Assembly (NCBI GenBank): GCA_018692315.1
Contig: JABHKC010000064.1
Span: 1 to 45,363 of the forward strand
Source of the DNA: Bacteroidota bacterium
Lineage (GTDB): Bacteria > Bacteroidota > Bacteroidia > Bacteroidales > JABHKC01
DNA: 45,363 nucleotides
Reading direction: 5' to 3'
Of the stretch, positions 35,845 through 45,160 are shown piece by piece. The position numbers were made by a program, and so were the translations under genes. The notes beneath the pieces are model-generated. The model was not told the DNA's origin and did no database searches. It saw only the letters and a list, made by a program, of their open reading frames with translations. Each line of letters starts with the position of its first letter. The first letter of the stretch is position 1.

Positions 35845-38800
35845 TTATCTTATAATTGAAACATCTCCTTTAATGATGGCTGTTCCATTTTTTAAATCAA
35901 TTATATAGAAATATGCGTCTATTGGTAGATTTTTGCCTTCATATTTTCCGTCCCATTTGTTATTGTCATAGTTGCCAACAGATTTAAAAATCAGTTTAGA
36001 CCATCTGTTGTATATTTCAACAACTGCATTCTGATAAAGATGAATGTTTGTAATTTCCCATTCGTCGTGATAGCCATCGGCATTTGGTGTAAAAACACTT
36101 GGAATTGAAAGACAATTTTCATTTTCATAAATGATTTCAAATTCGTTGGTTTTGCTGCAATTATTTAAGTCCGATACGGTAACTTCATAAAATCCGGATA
36201 TTAAATCGAAAATTGAGTCTGTTTGCTCTCCAATTGACCATTGGTAAGAATATGGAGCAAATCCTGAATCTACAGATAAAGCAATGTAAGCATCGTAATT
36301 ATCTACACAACTTGCATTTTGAATCTCGGCATTTATAATTATTTCAGCAGGCTGATCTAAGAATATACTTGCATTTGTTTCGCAATTGTTGCTATCTATA
36401 ATTTCAAGTGAAAATTCGCCTGTAGCAATATTTGATATGTTTGATTCTATTTGCCCATTGCTCCATAAAAAATTGTATGGTTCGTTTCCGCCTGAAATAT
36501 TGCTAACAATTATTCCATCTTCATAATCAAAACAACTTATTTTTTGAAAAACTTCTAAATTCAAAAGTAAAGGATTAGGCTGAGAAATTGTGATTATTTC
36601 GGTACTATCTTTACAACTATTTAAATCGTAAACAACAAGGTAATAATCTCCTATTCCTAAATTATCCAAAGATTCGTCCGACGAACCGGTATTCCATTGG
36701 AATTGGTACTGAGGAAGTCCGCCACTAACATTGATAGAAATGGAGGCATCATGGTTTCCATAACATGAAACATTTACAATATCAGTAATGGAAACATTTA
36801 GTTCGCTTGGTTGGTTTAGCAAAATTTCAAACTGTTCTGAGCAGTTCAAGGAATCTGTAATTGTAACAACATAAGTTCCGGCAGTTAAGTCGATAATATT
36901 TTGAGTTGTAGAATCGTTCGACCAAAGGAGGGATATAGGACCTTCTCCATTAATAATATTTGAAATATTGATATATCCATTACTGTCGTTGAAACAAGAA
37001 ATTTCATAGCCATTATAAACACTAATGTTAAAATTTGCATCAATTTGTTGGTTTTGCATAATTTCAACTGAAATTGAATTTACGCAAAAAAGTGTGTCAG
37101 TAACTGTCAAATAATAGAATCCGGCAGGAATATTTGACAAATCTTCGCTTGTTTCGCCGTTTGACCAAATAAAACTGAAAGGCGTGGTTCCTCCGAAGGT
37201 GCTCACATCAATGCTTCCATTAGAAGTGCCAAAACAAACTGTGTTGGTTTCTAAATAGTCTAAAATGAGGATATCAGGTTCAGTAATAATAAAATTTTCT
37301 ATGGTTTCGCAGTTATTAAAATCTGTGATGGTAACTTGATAGTTCGAGGCTGACAAAAATTCAACTGTTGCAAGAGTATCTCCGTTCGACCATAAAAATG
37401 AATATGGAATTGTTCCACCTGTGATTTGCAGAGCAATAGAACCATCCGACAAAGAATTGCAACTGACATTAGTAATATTGGAAGTTACAATTACCGAATC
37501 TGGTTGAGGAATCAAAAAACTATCACTTTTTGTGCAATTATTCTGGTCGTTAATTGTGATGAAATAATCTCCCGGATTTAAATTTGATATTTGATTAACG
37601 GTGGATCCATTCGACCAATTATATAAATATGGAGAAATCCCACCTGTGATTGCAATAAATATTTCTGCATTTGAAGTTCCATAGCAGATTAAGTTTGGGA
37701 TATAAGCATTTATAATAATTGAATCCGGTTCACTGATGGAAACGCTATCTATATTTTCACAAAGATTATTGTCTGAAACGGTAACAAAATATGTATTTGC
37801 TGTCAAATTATAGATCGAATCTGAACTATTTCCGTTAGACCAAATAAATGTATATGGAGCATTTCCGCCAGAGATTTCAGCTTTTATTGTTCCGTTCGAA
37901 TCATTATAGCATAATGCATCTGCAATATTAAAATTAAATTCTATTGAGTCGGGTTCAAAAATTTCTATACTATCGAGAATTACGCAGCCATTAACATCTT
38001 CTACACTTATTAGATATGTCCCGGCATAAAGATTTTGGATATCTTCATCGGTTTCGCTATTCGACCATATATACGAAAATGCTTGTGTTCCACCGGAAAC
38101 TGACAAATCAATTGCTCCATTGTTTATGCCAAAACAACTAACATTTGAAGTATTAAAAGATAAACCGAGAGCACTTGGTTGAGTAATTGAAATACTCTCG
38201 CTGTACGAACAGTTATTTATATCTGAAACTGTCAAGGTGTAAATCCCTGCTATCAAATTTGATAAATCCTCGATGCTTACGCCATTCGACCAAATGTAGG
38301 AGTATGGCGAAGTCCCTCCGGAAACAGAAATATTCAATGAGCCATCTGATAATCCGTAGCAACTTACATTTTGTTGATTGTATAGAATTGCAATTTCTGA
38401 ATTGGGTTGTTCAATAGTTAAGCTGTCTGAGATAGAACAATTGCCGGAATCGGTGATAGTTACATAATAATTCCCTGCCGGCAGTAAGGAAATATCTTCG
38501 GCAGTTTCTCCGTTCGACCAAGATGTTGAATATGATGGAGTTCCTCCCAATATTTGTAAATCAATGCTCCCTGTGGAATCATTAAAACAATTTACATTTG
38601 TTCCTTGAAGAAATGACAATAATGCTGAATCTGGTTGAGTAATAGTTATTGAATAAGTGCTTTCGCAGGAATTTGCATCATAAATGCTTACAAAATATGT
38701 TCCGCTTGAAAGATTGATCAAATCTTCATCAGTAAAACTATTAGACCATAAATATGAATATGGTGAAATTCCACCGCTTGCAGTAAGGTTTATATTTCCA

Positions 38801-41013
38801 TCGGAAAAACCAAAACAAGAAATATTATCAACAACATAATTGGCAAATAATGAATCGGGTTGGAAAATTTCTATACTATCTTCACTGATACATCCAAAAT
38901 TATCAGTTACTGTTACTGAATAATTTCCTATGGGCAGCGAATTTATATTATCGCTTGTTTGACCGGAAGACCATAAATAACTATACATAGCAACAGGATA
39001 TCCTCCGGAAATTGTTGCACTTATTGAACCGCTTTGGTTTGAATAGCAATCAACATTTATTGCATCTAAATTTACCTGCAATATAGAACCAGGCTCCATA
39101 ATAGGAAATGACTCAGTGTTTGTACAATTATTACCATCAATTACTGTAACACTATAATTTCCTGAAGGCAAATTCGATATTGAAAATAAAGTATCTCCTG
39201 TACTCCAATTGTATGAATACGGTAGTGTTCCACCTGAAACTATTGCGTGTGCAGTACCACTACTATCGCCACTAAAACATGTATTAAAAATGCCATTAAT
39301 TGTAACAGATAGTTCTTCTAAAGGCTCGCTAAGAAATATACTATCTATAATGCTGCAATTATTATTATCACTAACTGTAATAATGTATGTGCCTGAATAT
39401 AAATTACTAATAGCTGGATTTATTTGTCCGTTTGACCATAAAAAAGAGTATGGTGAACTTCCTCCGGTAATCAGAATTCCTGCCTCGCCTGTATTTATTC
39501 CGCTACAATTTAAATTTTGAGATGTCATTGCATATTCAATTGAATCCGGTTGAATAATTTCAAATGAATCTGTTGCTTGACAATTGAGCGAATCTGTTAC
39601 AGTTATACTATAGGTTCCAATAGACAGATTTGAAATATTAGCAATGCTTTCTCCATTCGACCAATTGTAGTGATAAAGCAAATATCCATTTGTGGCAGTT
39701 ATATCAATTTCGCCTGTAGCAGTTGCGTAGCAAGCAGCATTTGTAATATTTGCCTGAATATTTATGTTTCCATTTGACTCTAAAATTGGTGCAGTTTCAA
39801 AATCCTGACAACCATTAGCATCGGTAACTGTTAAATTGTAATATCCGGCCGAAAGTCCACTATGAGTAGCAGAACTTGTATTGTCCCACCAAAGATATGA
39901 ATATGGCGATATTCCACCACTCACTAAAGCATGAGCAGTTCCGGCACTTGAGCCATAGCAAATCTGAAAAACTCCGGTAATTACTACATTAAGTTCGGGA
40001 GATTGTCCTACAACAATACTATCAGTTTTCTGGCAATTATTGTTGTCAGAAATTGTTATGTGATAATTTCCTGCATTAATATTTGATAAATCTTCGCTTG
40101 TGTGCCCATAGGTCCATGAATAAGTAAAAGGCGAAACTCCTCCCGAAACTGTCAAATCAAGAGAAGCTGAATTTTCTCCAAAGCAAATTGCATCGCTCAC
40201 TAAGAATGTATTAGAAATTGAAGAATCGGCTTCAATGATCTCAAAAGTTTGAATAGTTTCGCATACAAAATTTGTAACTGTTACAGTGTAAAAACCTCCC
40301 GAGAGTCCATAAATATCTTCATTGGTTGAACCATTCGACCAAAAAAATATAGTTGGAAATGAAATATTAGCACCATTTACAGTAAGATCTATTTCTCCAT
40401 CTGAGTCGCCAATACAAGTAACATTCTCAATATTTGCACTAAGCATTAATGCTGAACTTGTCTCAATAATTTGAATTGAATCTGTAGCGAGACAATCATT
40501 GTCGTCAGTTACGGAAACATAATATACTCCTGCCAACACGTCGAAGTTGAAACCAAAAGTTGAACTATCTGACCACAAATAATTATAGCCTGAAGTAGCG
40601 ATCCCACCGCTAACATTTGTGAATAGTTTGGTTGTTTCGCCAAAGCAAACAATATTATCATTTGCAAAAATATTTACTTGCAAAAGTGGAGCTTCGTTTA
40701 TTGTATAACTGTTTACTGTCGAATCTCCAAGAATGTCAGTAATAGTAACTGAATATATTCCGCCAGAAAGATTATAAATATTTTCTGATGTGTCGCCATT
40801 CGACCATAGGAAACTATATGGATTAGTGCCTCCCGATACGGATATTTCTATAAAACCATCGGCGAAACCATTGCACGAAACATGTGATATTGTGTCGGTA
40901 ACTAACAATAATTCAACGGCTTGCAGCTTATTCTTGAAAAAAACATCAGTATGATTTGCCTGTGTATTAATAAATAAACTTATTAGAAGCAATATATTGT
41001 AAAACTTAATCAT
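35845..41013 (-). CDS. Giant SprB-repeat adhesin with type B (gliding) C-terminal domain
   Basis: This 1722-residue protein has a signal peptide (1-19) followed by 21 SprB-type repeats of about 75 residues (about 45-1635). The typical unit reads (V/I)SC-x-G-x-S-D-G-x-I then SGGxxPYSYLWSNG, LSNLxAGxYxVTVTD and NNC, and ends in a Gln-Pro-Asp-Ser linker. Most repeats have two Cys, placed to pair within the unit; repeat 1 lacks the second. The last 83 residues (1640-1722) are the gliding-motility-associated C-terminal domain: VFTPNADGYHDEW, YNRWSKLIF, WDGKYEGKNLPIDAYFYIID. It would be exported by the T9SS and act as a long cell-surface fibre, a motility or adhesion protein. The repeats are diverged at DNA level. 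It heads the operon with PorP/SprF and OmpA. Confidence 0.93.
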   Translation of the reverse strand: MIKFYNILLLISLFINTQANHTDVFFKNKLQAVELLLVTDTISHVSCNGFADGFIEISVSGGTNPYSFLWSNGDTSENIYNLSGGIYSVTITDILGDSTVNSYTINEAPLLQVNIFANDNIVCFGETTKLFTNVSGGIATSGYNYLWSDSSTFGFNFDVLAGVYYVSVTDDNDCLATDSIQIIETSSALMLSANIENVTCIGDSDGEIDLTVNGANISFPTIFFWSNGSTNEDIYGLSGGFYTVTVTNFVCETIQTFEIIEADSSISNTFLVSDAICFGENSASLDLTVSGGVSPFTYSWTYGHTSEDLSNINAGNYHITISDNNNCQKTDSIVVGQSPELNVVITGVFQICYGSSAGTAHALVSGGISPYSYLWWDNTSSATHSGLSAGYYNLTVTDANGCQDFETAPILESNGNINIQANITNAACYATATGEIDITATNGYLLYHYNWSNGESIANISNLSIGTYSITVTDSLNCQATDSFEIIQPDSIEYAMTSQNLNCSGINTGEAGILITGGSSPYSFLWSNGQINPAISNLYSGTYIITVSDNNNCSIIDSIFLSEPLEELSVTINGIFNTCFSGDSSGTAHAIVSGGTLPYSYNWSTGDTLFSISNLPSGNYSVTVIDGNNCTNTESFPIMEPGSILQVNLDAINVDCYSNQSGSISATISGGYPVAMYSYLWSSGQTSDNINSLPIGNYSVTVTDNFGCISEDSIEIFQPDSLFANYVVDNISCFGFSDGNINLTASGGISPYSYLWSNSFTDEDLINLSSGTYFVSIYDANSCESTYSITITQPDSALLSFLQGTNVNCFNDSTGSIDLQILGGTPSYSTSWSNGETAEDISLLPAGNYYVTITDSGNCSISDSLTIEQPNSEIAILYNQQNVSCYGLSDGSLNISVSGGTSPYSYIWSNGVSIEDLSNLIAGIYTLTVSDINNCSYSESISITQPSALGLSFNTSNVSCFGINNGAIDLSVSGGTQAFSYIWSNSETDEDIQNLYAGTYLISVEDVNGCVILDSIEIFEPDSIEFNFNIADALCYNDSNGTIKAEISGGNAPYTFIWSNGNSSDSIYNLTANTYFVTVSDNNLCENIDSVSISEPDSIIINAYIPNLICYGTSNAEIFIAITGGISPYLYNWSNGSTVNQISNLNPGDYFITINDQNNCTKSDSFLIPQPDSVIVTSNITNVSCNSLSDGSIALQITGGTIPYSFLWSNGDTLATVEFLSASNYQVTITDFNNCETIENFIITEPDILILDYLETNTVCFGTSNGSIDVSTFGGTTPFSFIWSNGETSEDLSNIPAGFYYLTVTDTLFCVNSISVEIMQNQQIDANFNISVYNGYEISCFNDSNGYINISNIINGEGPISLLWSNDSTTQNIIDLTAGTYVVTITDSLNCSEQFEILLNQPSELNVSITDIVNVSCYGNHDASISINVSGGLPQYQFQWNTGSSDESLDNLGIGDYYLVVYDLNSCKDSTEIITISQPNPLLLNLEVFQKISCFDYEDGIIVSNISGGNEPYNFLWSNGQIESNISNIATGEFSLEIIDSNNCETNASIFLDQPAEIIINAEIQNASCVDNYDAYIALSVDSGFAPYSYQWSIGEQTDSIFDLISGFYEVTVSDLNNCSKTNEFEIIYENENCLSIPSVFTPNADGYHDEWEITNIHLYQNAVVEIYNRWSKLIFKSVGNYDNNKWDGKYEGKNLPIDAYFYIIDLKNGTAIIKGDVSIIR
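36109..40881 (-). repeat. Tandem array of 21 SprB repeat units (about 225 bp each)
   Basis: The coding repeats inside the adhesin gene each encode the SprB motif with WSNG (or WTYG, WWDN, WSTG, WSIG, WNTG) in the middle. Unit length is 73-80 codons. No two units are near-identical at DNA level, so the array is old and unlikely to expand or contract easily by recombination. The most divergent are units 2, 3 and 6 (ITATNGYLLYHYNW). Confidence 0.88.
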
Positions 41014-41982
41014 TCAATAAAATCAAAATTTGTTGTAAAAATATTGTCTTCAACGAGCTTATCTGATAAATGTTTTAATTTATTTTACCAAGCATAATAA
41101 AAACTACATTGAAGTTTTTTATCGAATTTGAAGACAAGTTTTCTTATGCTTTTTGTTGCTTTTGTATGTTAATATTTCTAATTTTTTTTTAGGCTAAATT
41201 ATTTTTAAGATGATGAAAAATAATAGACTATTTTTTTGTTGTCAATTGACACAATTAGCAATTGCAAAATACACCTGTAGCTTTATAGGAAAAATAAAAT
41301 TTATAAAAATTTGCAGAAGATATGATTAAAATTGAATATTTTTTTTAGATTTGTAGCAATTCAATTTTTATGTCAAATAAATGATAAGAAATATTGCAAA
41401 TAATTTATTTTTTAAGCTTAATAAAGGAAAATGCACATGCTTAACAACTTGTTATACAGGGTGTTACCCCCCCCCATCCATATTTTCAATTAATAGGGAA
41501 GCTTGATTTATTAAGAGTTTTATATCCTTCAATATACGCTATTAATAAATTCTTCCTAATAGAAGAAAAAGTATTTCCGAAAAAACTTAATATACTTTTC
41601 AAGAAAAAATTGAAAGATATTTTTTCACGAGTAATAAACATATTTGTTTTGAAGAAAAATAAATTTGTGAATTGAGCTCAAATAGAGTTAGTAAGTTTAT
41701 TTGATGAAATCTACCAAAAAAATAAATAGTTAAATAAATTTCTTTTTGAGCATGACAAAATACTATTGAAAAAAACACTGGCAGTTTCTGTTGTATAACC
41801 ATTCAAAACTATAAACCAACATTAGTTTATATGCAACACATGGCAGTATTTTGTTTTTTAGGTCATGTAAGTTTGACTTTAAGTTTTTAAGCCAAAACTA
41901 ATACGTATGCAGTTTATGCACTATTTATTTCCAAAAGTTTCTGAAATTTTTGGATAATTTTAAAACTATTAAATTTAACAAA
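41014..41982. other. 969-bp spacer between the adhesin operon and the beta-helix gene
   Basis: Very AT-rich, with no convincing gene on either strand; the reverse 67-codon frame at 41599-41802 has no family signature. It must hold the promoters of two divergent surface genes. A TAAGTTTG at 41868-41875 fits the -7 box for the forward gene, but the nearest TTTG (41850-41853) is only 14 nt upstream, too close. In its middle is a compact, more GC-rich patch: a 13-bp palindrome TAACAACTTGTTA (41442-41454), a GGGT/ACCC hairpin (41459-41469) and a run of nine C (41467-41475). Confidence 0.5.
41467..41475. repeat. Homopolymer tract of nine C
   Basis: C9 overlaps the right arm of a GGGT-GTT-ACCC hairpin, in DNA that is otherwise nearly all A and T. 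Such tracts slip during replication and, near surface-protein genes, can give phase variation; here it lies about 450 nt from the adhesin start and 510 nt from the beta-helix start. It is also a typical place for an assembly error. Confidence 0.6.
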
Positions 41983-44979
41983 ATGAAAAAATATTTAATT
42001 CTTAGTTTATTAATAATACTAGCTAATAGTCATATTGCTCAGGTAGCTACATGTTCATCAACACAGGGAAGTTATGATGCCAATAACAACTATCGGGACA
42101 TAATTTATATTGAAGGAGATGCCAATGGCAAAAGAGATAATCTTAGCTTTTCTAATATTATTGGCTCAAATAGTAATAGTGATGGTTATACCATTATTAT
42201 TAATAAAAATAATATTCCTGTAGTTATTGATGGAGAACCAGATGGTGGATATAATTTTTGCATACGATTTATCAATTGTACAAATTTTGTTTTAACAAGT
42301 AGCACTACAACTTCAGATCCATATGGTATAAAACTATATGCAATTAGAGATAATGGGACTACTTACGCTAATGGAATAACATTTGATGGAAGGTGTTTCA
42401 ATTATATAATTGAAAATATTGAGATCTATAATGATCCGGATGCCGCATTAGATGGAGATAATGATAATGTTGGTATATATATTAATGACCCACATCCTTA
42501 TTATCATGTGAATAATGTGCAATGTAATTCTCAAAATATGTTTGTTCGATGGGGAAATTATATAGATTTGACTACTAATACATTTACAGAAGGATATTTT
42601 ATTGAAAATGTTATTATTAGAAACAATAAAATCTATAATATGGGTAAGGAAGGAATGTATATCGGATATTCATCACCATATGAGTATGAAATATTAACTT
42701 GTGGAGGGACAGATTATAAAATATTCTGGCCTGAACTAAAAAATATACAAGTCTATTCAAATACTATTGAGAATACTGGAGCAACAGGTATAAAAATATC
42801 TAATGATAGTCTTGGGATATTTGTTCATGATAATATAATAAAAAACTATGGGCTAAAAGACGGTGGGAATAATGCAGGTATTTGGATTGGAGGTGGTACT
42901 TATCAGGCTTCGTTTTATAACAACTGGATTGAAAATGGCACCGGAGAAGGTATTGGTTCAAAGGGTGCCTATTATATAGATATCTTCAACAATATAATAA
43001 AAGATGCAGGTAGTGTCCCAAATACAGACAATGGTCATGGAATATATATCAACTGGTTACAATCTACACCTATCTACACAGATGATAGAGGTTATAGAAT
43101 ATACAATAACACAATCGTAAATCCTGAGGAAGATGGAATATTCGTAGAACATTCATGGTTTTCAGGAAAAAAAATATATAATAATATTATTGTTTATGAT
43201 TCTTCAAATGATGCAATTGATATCAGTGGACAAGGCGATTGGACAATTTTTGATAATTATCATACCACTACAATCTCAACTGTTGTTTTCGTTGACCATG
43301 TTAATTCTAACTATAATCTATCAATTTACTCGCCTTGTATTGATAATGCCTATAATATTGGATTAGATTTTGATTATAACAATAATTTCAGACCAAGTTG
43401 TTATGGTACAGATAAAGGAGCGTTAGAGTCTAAAATATTACGATGGGAGTATCAAACTACAGGTGCACCACATACAATTGTTATAGGACCAACATCCAGT
43501 ATTTCAAAAGTAGATTTGAGTACAAATCAGCAAACAGATATTGAACAAGGAGATGTTATTGGAGTTTTCTATTCCGATAGTGAAGGGAATATGGCTTGTG
43601 GAGGATATGCTACTTGGGACCTTACAAACGGTGCAACTGTAATTGCCTATGGAGAATCTATTGCAGGAGAAGATGATGGTTTTGTTAATGGAGAAACTAT
43701 GACATGGGTAATTCATGATGCAGATGAAAATGTTGAATATTCAGCTTGGCCAATTGATGATAATAACAGTGTTATTGATTACAGTGCGAATAGTAGTTCA
43801 ACACTTGTGAAATTAAAGTCTGCCTGTCAGGAAATTGAACTTGAAAAAACATGGGATTTGATTTCAACTTATATAGATCCATTATGTCCTGAAATTGAAT
43901 ATGTTTTAAAAGACATTGAGCCTTATGTAAATGAAGTTCAACGATATGACAATGGAGTACCTGATATAAAATATTATAAACCCGAAATAGAGAATGATAT
44001 AAATGATATTCAAATAGGTGAAGGTTTTAAAATAAGTATGAACAACCTTAATCAAACACTTACATTATATGGTGCTAAAGTGCCATACTATCACGATATT
44101 ACATTGGAATCAACTAAAGATTATTTTGGCTATTTAAAGTATAATGAGGCAGAAATCGAAAATATGTTAAGCGATGTTGTTAGTGATATAATGTATGTAA
44201 AAGACGATGATGTATTCATTTATTTTCCAGGGATACTAAATACAATAGAGTGGATGAAACCAGGTGAGGGATATTATTGTCATTTGTTAAGTTCTCAAAA
44301 TATTACTTTGAATTATCCCTCAGGAACAAAATCTCATAGTTTGCCAATGGAAAAATCAGAAGTTGCATATTATACTGATTATTATAAAACATATAATACT
44401 ATGGGCTTGGGCTTAATGCTAGATTCATGGGATAATATGCCAGAAAATGGAGACGAGATTGGAGTTTTCGACTCACAGGGTATGCTTTGTGGTGCTGCAG
44501 TTTACGAAAATAATAATATGGTATTCTTAGTTCATGGCGATGACAAAAGCACAAACATTAAGGAAGGACTTTTGGAAAATGAAGAATTTACTATTAGAGT
44601 TTATAATTCGTTTTCCGGTATAGAGAGAGAATTTGAAGTTGCTGAGTGGATTGAAGGTAGTGAAAAATATGAAGATGATGGTATTAGCATTGCTGGAAAA
44701 ATGCAGGAAATAGTTCCTGAATCAATTGTTTTTTGTAAAATTTTCCCAAATCCTTGCAAAGATAGTTTTACTGTTAATTTTTACCTCCCAACTAAAGAAT
44801 CTATAAAAGTAGATTTATTCGATATGTTTGGTTCAAAGGTAGATAATATAATTTCGAAGGAATTGACAAAAGGATATCATTCTTATAACTACCAAATTAG
44901 TTCACTTTCTAAAGGTACATATTTTGTTAAACTTTCATCAGAAAGTTTTAATGCTACCAAAAAGATCATACTAATGTAA
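41983..44979 (+). CDS. Right-handed beta-helix secreted protein with T9SS type A tail
   Basis: The protein is 998 residues from the ATG at 41983; the frame runs back to a TTG at 41950, but a clean signal peptide (KKYLILSLLIILANSHIAQ) starts at the ATG. A parallel beta-helix covers about residues 60-470, with repeated short strands and N-N-x-I turns (IIRNNKIYNMGKEGMYIG, VYSNTIENTGATGIKIS, IYNNTIVNPEEDGIFVE), as in polysaccharide lyases and NosD-like proteins. Two copies of a GDxIGVF-xxx-G-x-xCGG/A module follow, near 520-610 and 825-905. The last 80 residues (KIFPNPCKDSF, GTYFVKLSS) are the Por-secretion (type A) sorting domain. It is probably a cell-surface or released polysaccharide-binding or -cleaving protein; no catalytic triad is obvious. 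Confidence 0.87.
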   Translation: MKKYLILSLLIILANSHIAQVATCSSTQGSYDANNNYRDIIYIEGDANGKRDNLSFSNIIGSNSNSDGYTIIINKNNIPVVIDGEPDGGYNFCIRFINCTNFVLTSSTTTSDPYGIKLYAIRDNGTTYANGITFDGRCFNYIIENIEIYNDPDAALDGDNDNVGIYINDPHPYYHVNNVQCNSQNMFVRWGNYIDLTTNTFTEGYFIENVIIRNNKIYNMGKEGMYIGYSSPYEYEILTCGGTDYKIFWPELKNIQVYSNTIENTGATGIKISNDSLGIFVHDNIIKNYGLKDGGNNAGIWIGGGTYQASFYNNWIENGTGEGIGSKGAYYIDIFNNIIKDAGSVPNTDNGHGIYINWLQSTPIYTDDRGYRIYNNTIVNPEEDGIFVEHSWFSGKKIYNNIIVYDSSNDAIDISGQGDWTIFDNYHTTTISTVVFVDHVNSNYNLSIYSPCIDNAYNIGLDFDYNNNFRPSCYGTDKGALESKILRWEYQTTGAPHTIVIGPTSSISKVDLSTNQQTDIEQGDVIGVFYSDSEGNMACGGYATWDLTNGATVIAYGESIAGEDDGFVNGETMTWVIHDADENVEYSAWPIDDNNSVIDYSANSSSTLVKLKSACQEIELEKTWDLISTYIDPLCPEIEYVLKDIEPYVNEVQRYDNGVPDIKYYKPEIENDINDIQIGEGFKISMNNLNQTLTLYGAKVPYYHDITLESTKDYFGYLKYNEAEIENMLSDVVSDIMYVKDDDVFIYFPGILNTIEWMKPGEGYYCHLLSSQNITLNYPSGTKSHSLPMEKSEVAYYTDYYKTYNTMGLGLMLDSWDNMPENGDEIGVFDSQGMLCGAAVYENNNMVFLVHGDDKSTNIKEGLLENEEFTIRVYNSFSGIEREFEVAEWIEGSEKYEDDGISIAGKMQEIVPESIVFCKIFPNPCKDSFTVNFYLPTKESIKVDLFDMFGSKVDNIISKELTKGYHSYNYQISSLSKGTYFVKLSSESFNATKKIILM

Positions 44980-44995
44980 CTATATTTTGTTATAT

Positions 44996-45033
44996 TTCCA
45001 TACGGTTTTACCGTGCATAATTCTTGTATGGAA
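44996..45033 (+). terminator. Hairpin after the beta-helix gene
   Basis: TTCCATAC (44996-45003) pairs with GTATGGAA (45026-45033), and ACGGT-TTT-ACCGT (45002-45014) forms an overlapping inner hairpin. It starts 17 nt past the stop. No T-run follows, so termination efficiency is uncertain. Confidence 0.5.
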
Positions 45034-45052
45034 GTATTATCAAAAACCTCCA

Positions 45053-45099
45053 AGTCATCGGATGACTATTTGTAAAATTGTATAAGTCATCCGATGACT
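45053..45099. promoter_or_regulatory. Pair of 15-bp palindromes upstream of a promoter
   Basis: AGTCATCGGATGACT (45053-45067) and AGTCATCCGATGACT (45085-45099) are each palindromic apart from the central base and are reverse complements of each other, with a 17-nt spacer. The right one ends 13 nt before the -33 box at 45113. They look like a double operator for a dimeric regulator, though a dispersed intergenic palindrome family is also possible. Confidence 0.6.
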
Positions 45100-45112
45100 C
45101 ACATATTAATAA

Positions 45113-45142
45113 TTTGGAAATATATATAAAACACTAATTTTG
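45113..45142 (+). promoter_or_regulatory. Bacteroidota-type promoter (TTTG-N18-TAnnTTTG)
   Basis: A TTTG at 45113-45116 and a TAATTTTG at 45135-45142, 18 nt apart, match the phylum consensus. The ATG of the next gene is 18 nt past the -7 box, giving a short leader. Confidence 0.7.
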
Positions 45143-45160
45143 TTTAAAATAAATATAATT

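Noticed and set aside
36109-40881. Regular 225-bp periodicity suggesting a CRISPR or satellite array
   Set aside because: The period is protein-coding (SprB units in one open frame) and the units are not identical in DNA.
41431-41493. 20-codon frame through the C9 tract (MHMLNNLLYRVLPPPI...)
   Set aside because: Too short, no ribosome-binding context and dependent on the exact tract length.
41599-41802. 67-codon reverse frame in the long spacer
   Set aside because: Low-complexity hydrophobic translation with no signature; a CAAAACTA near its start has no matching -33 box.
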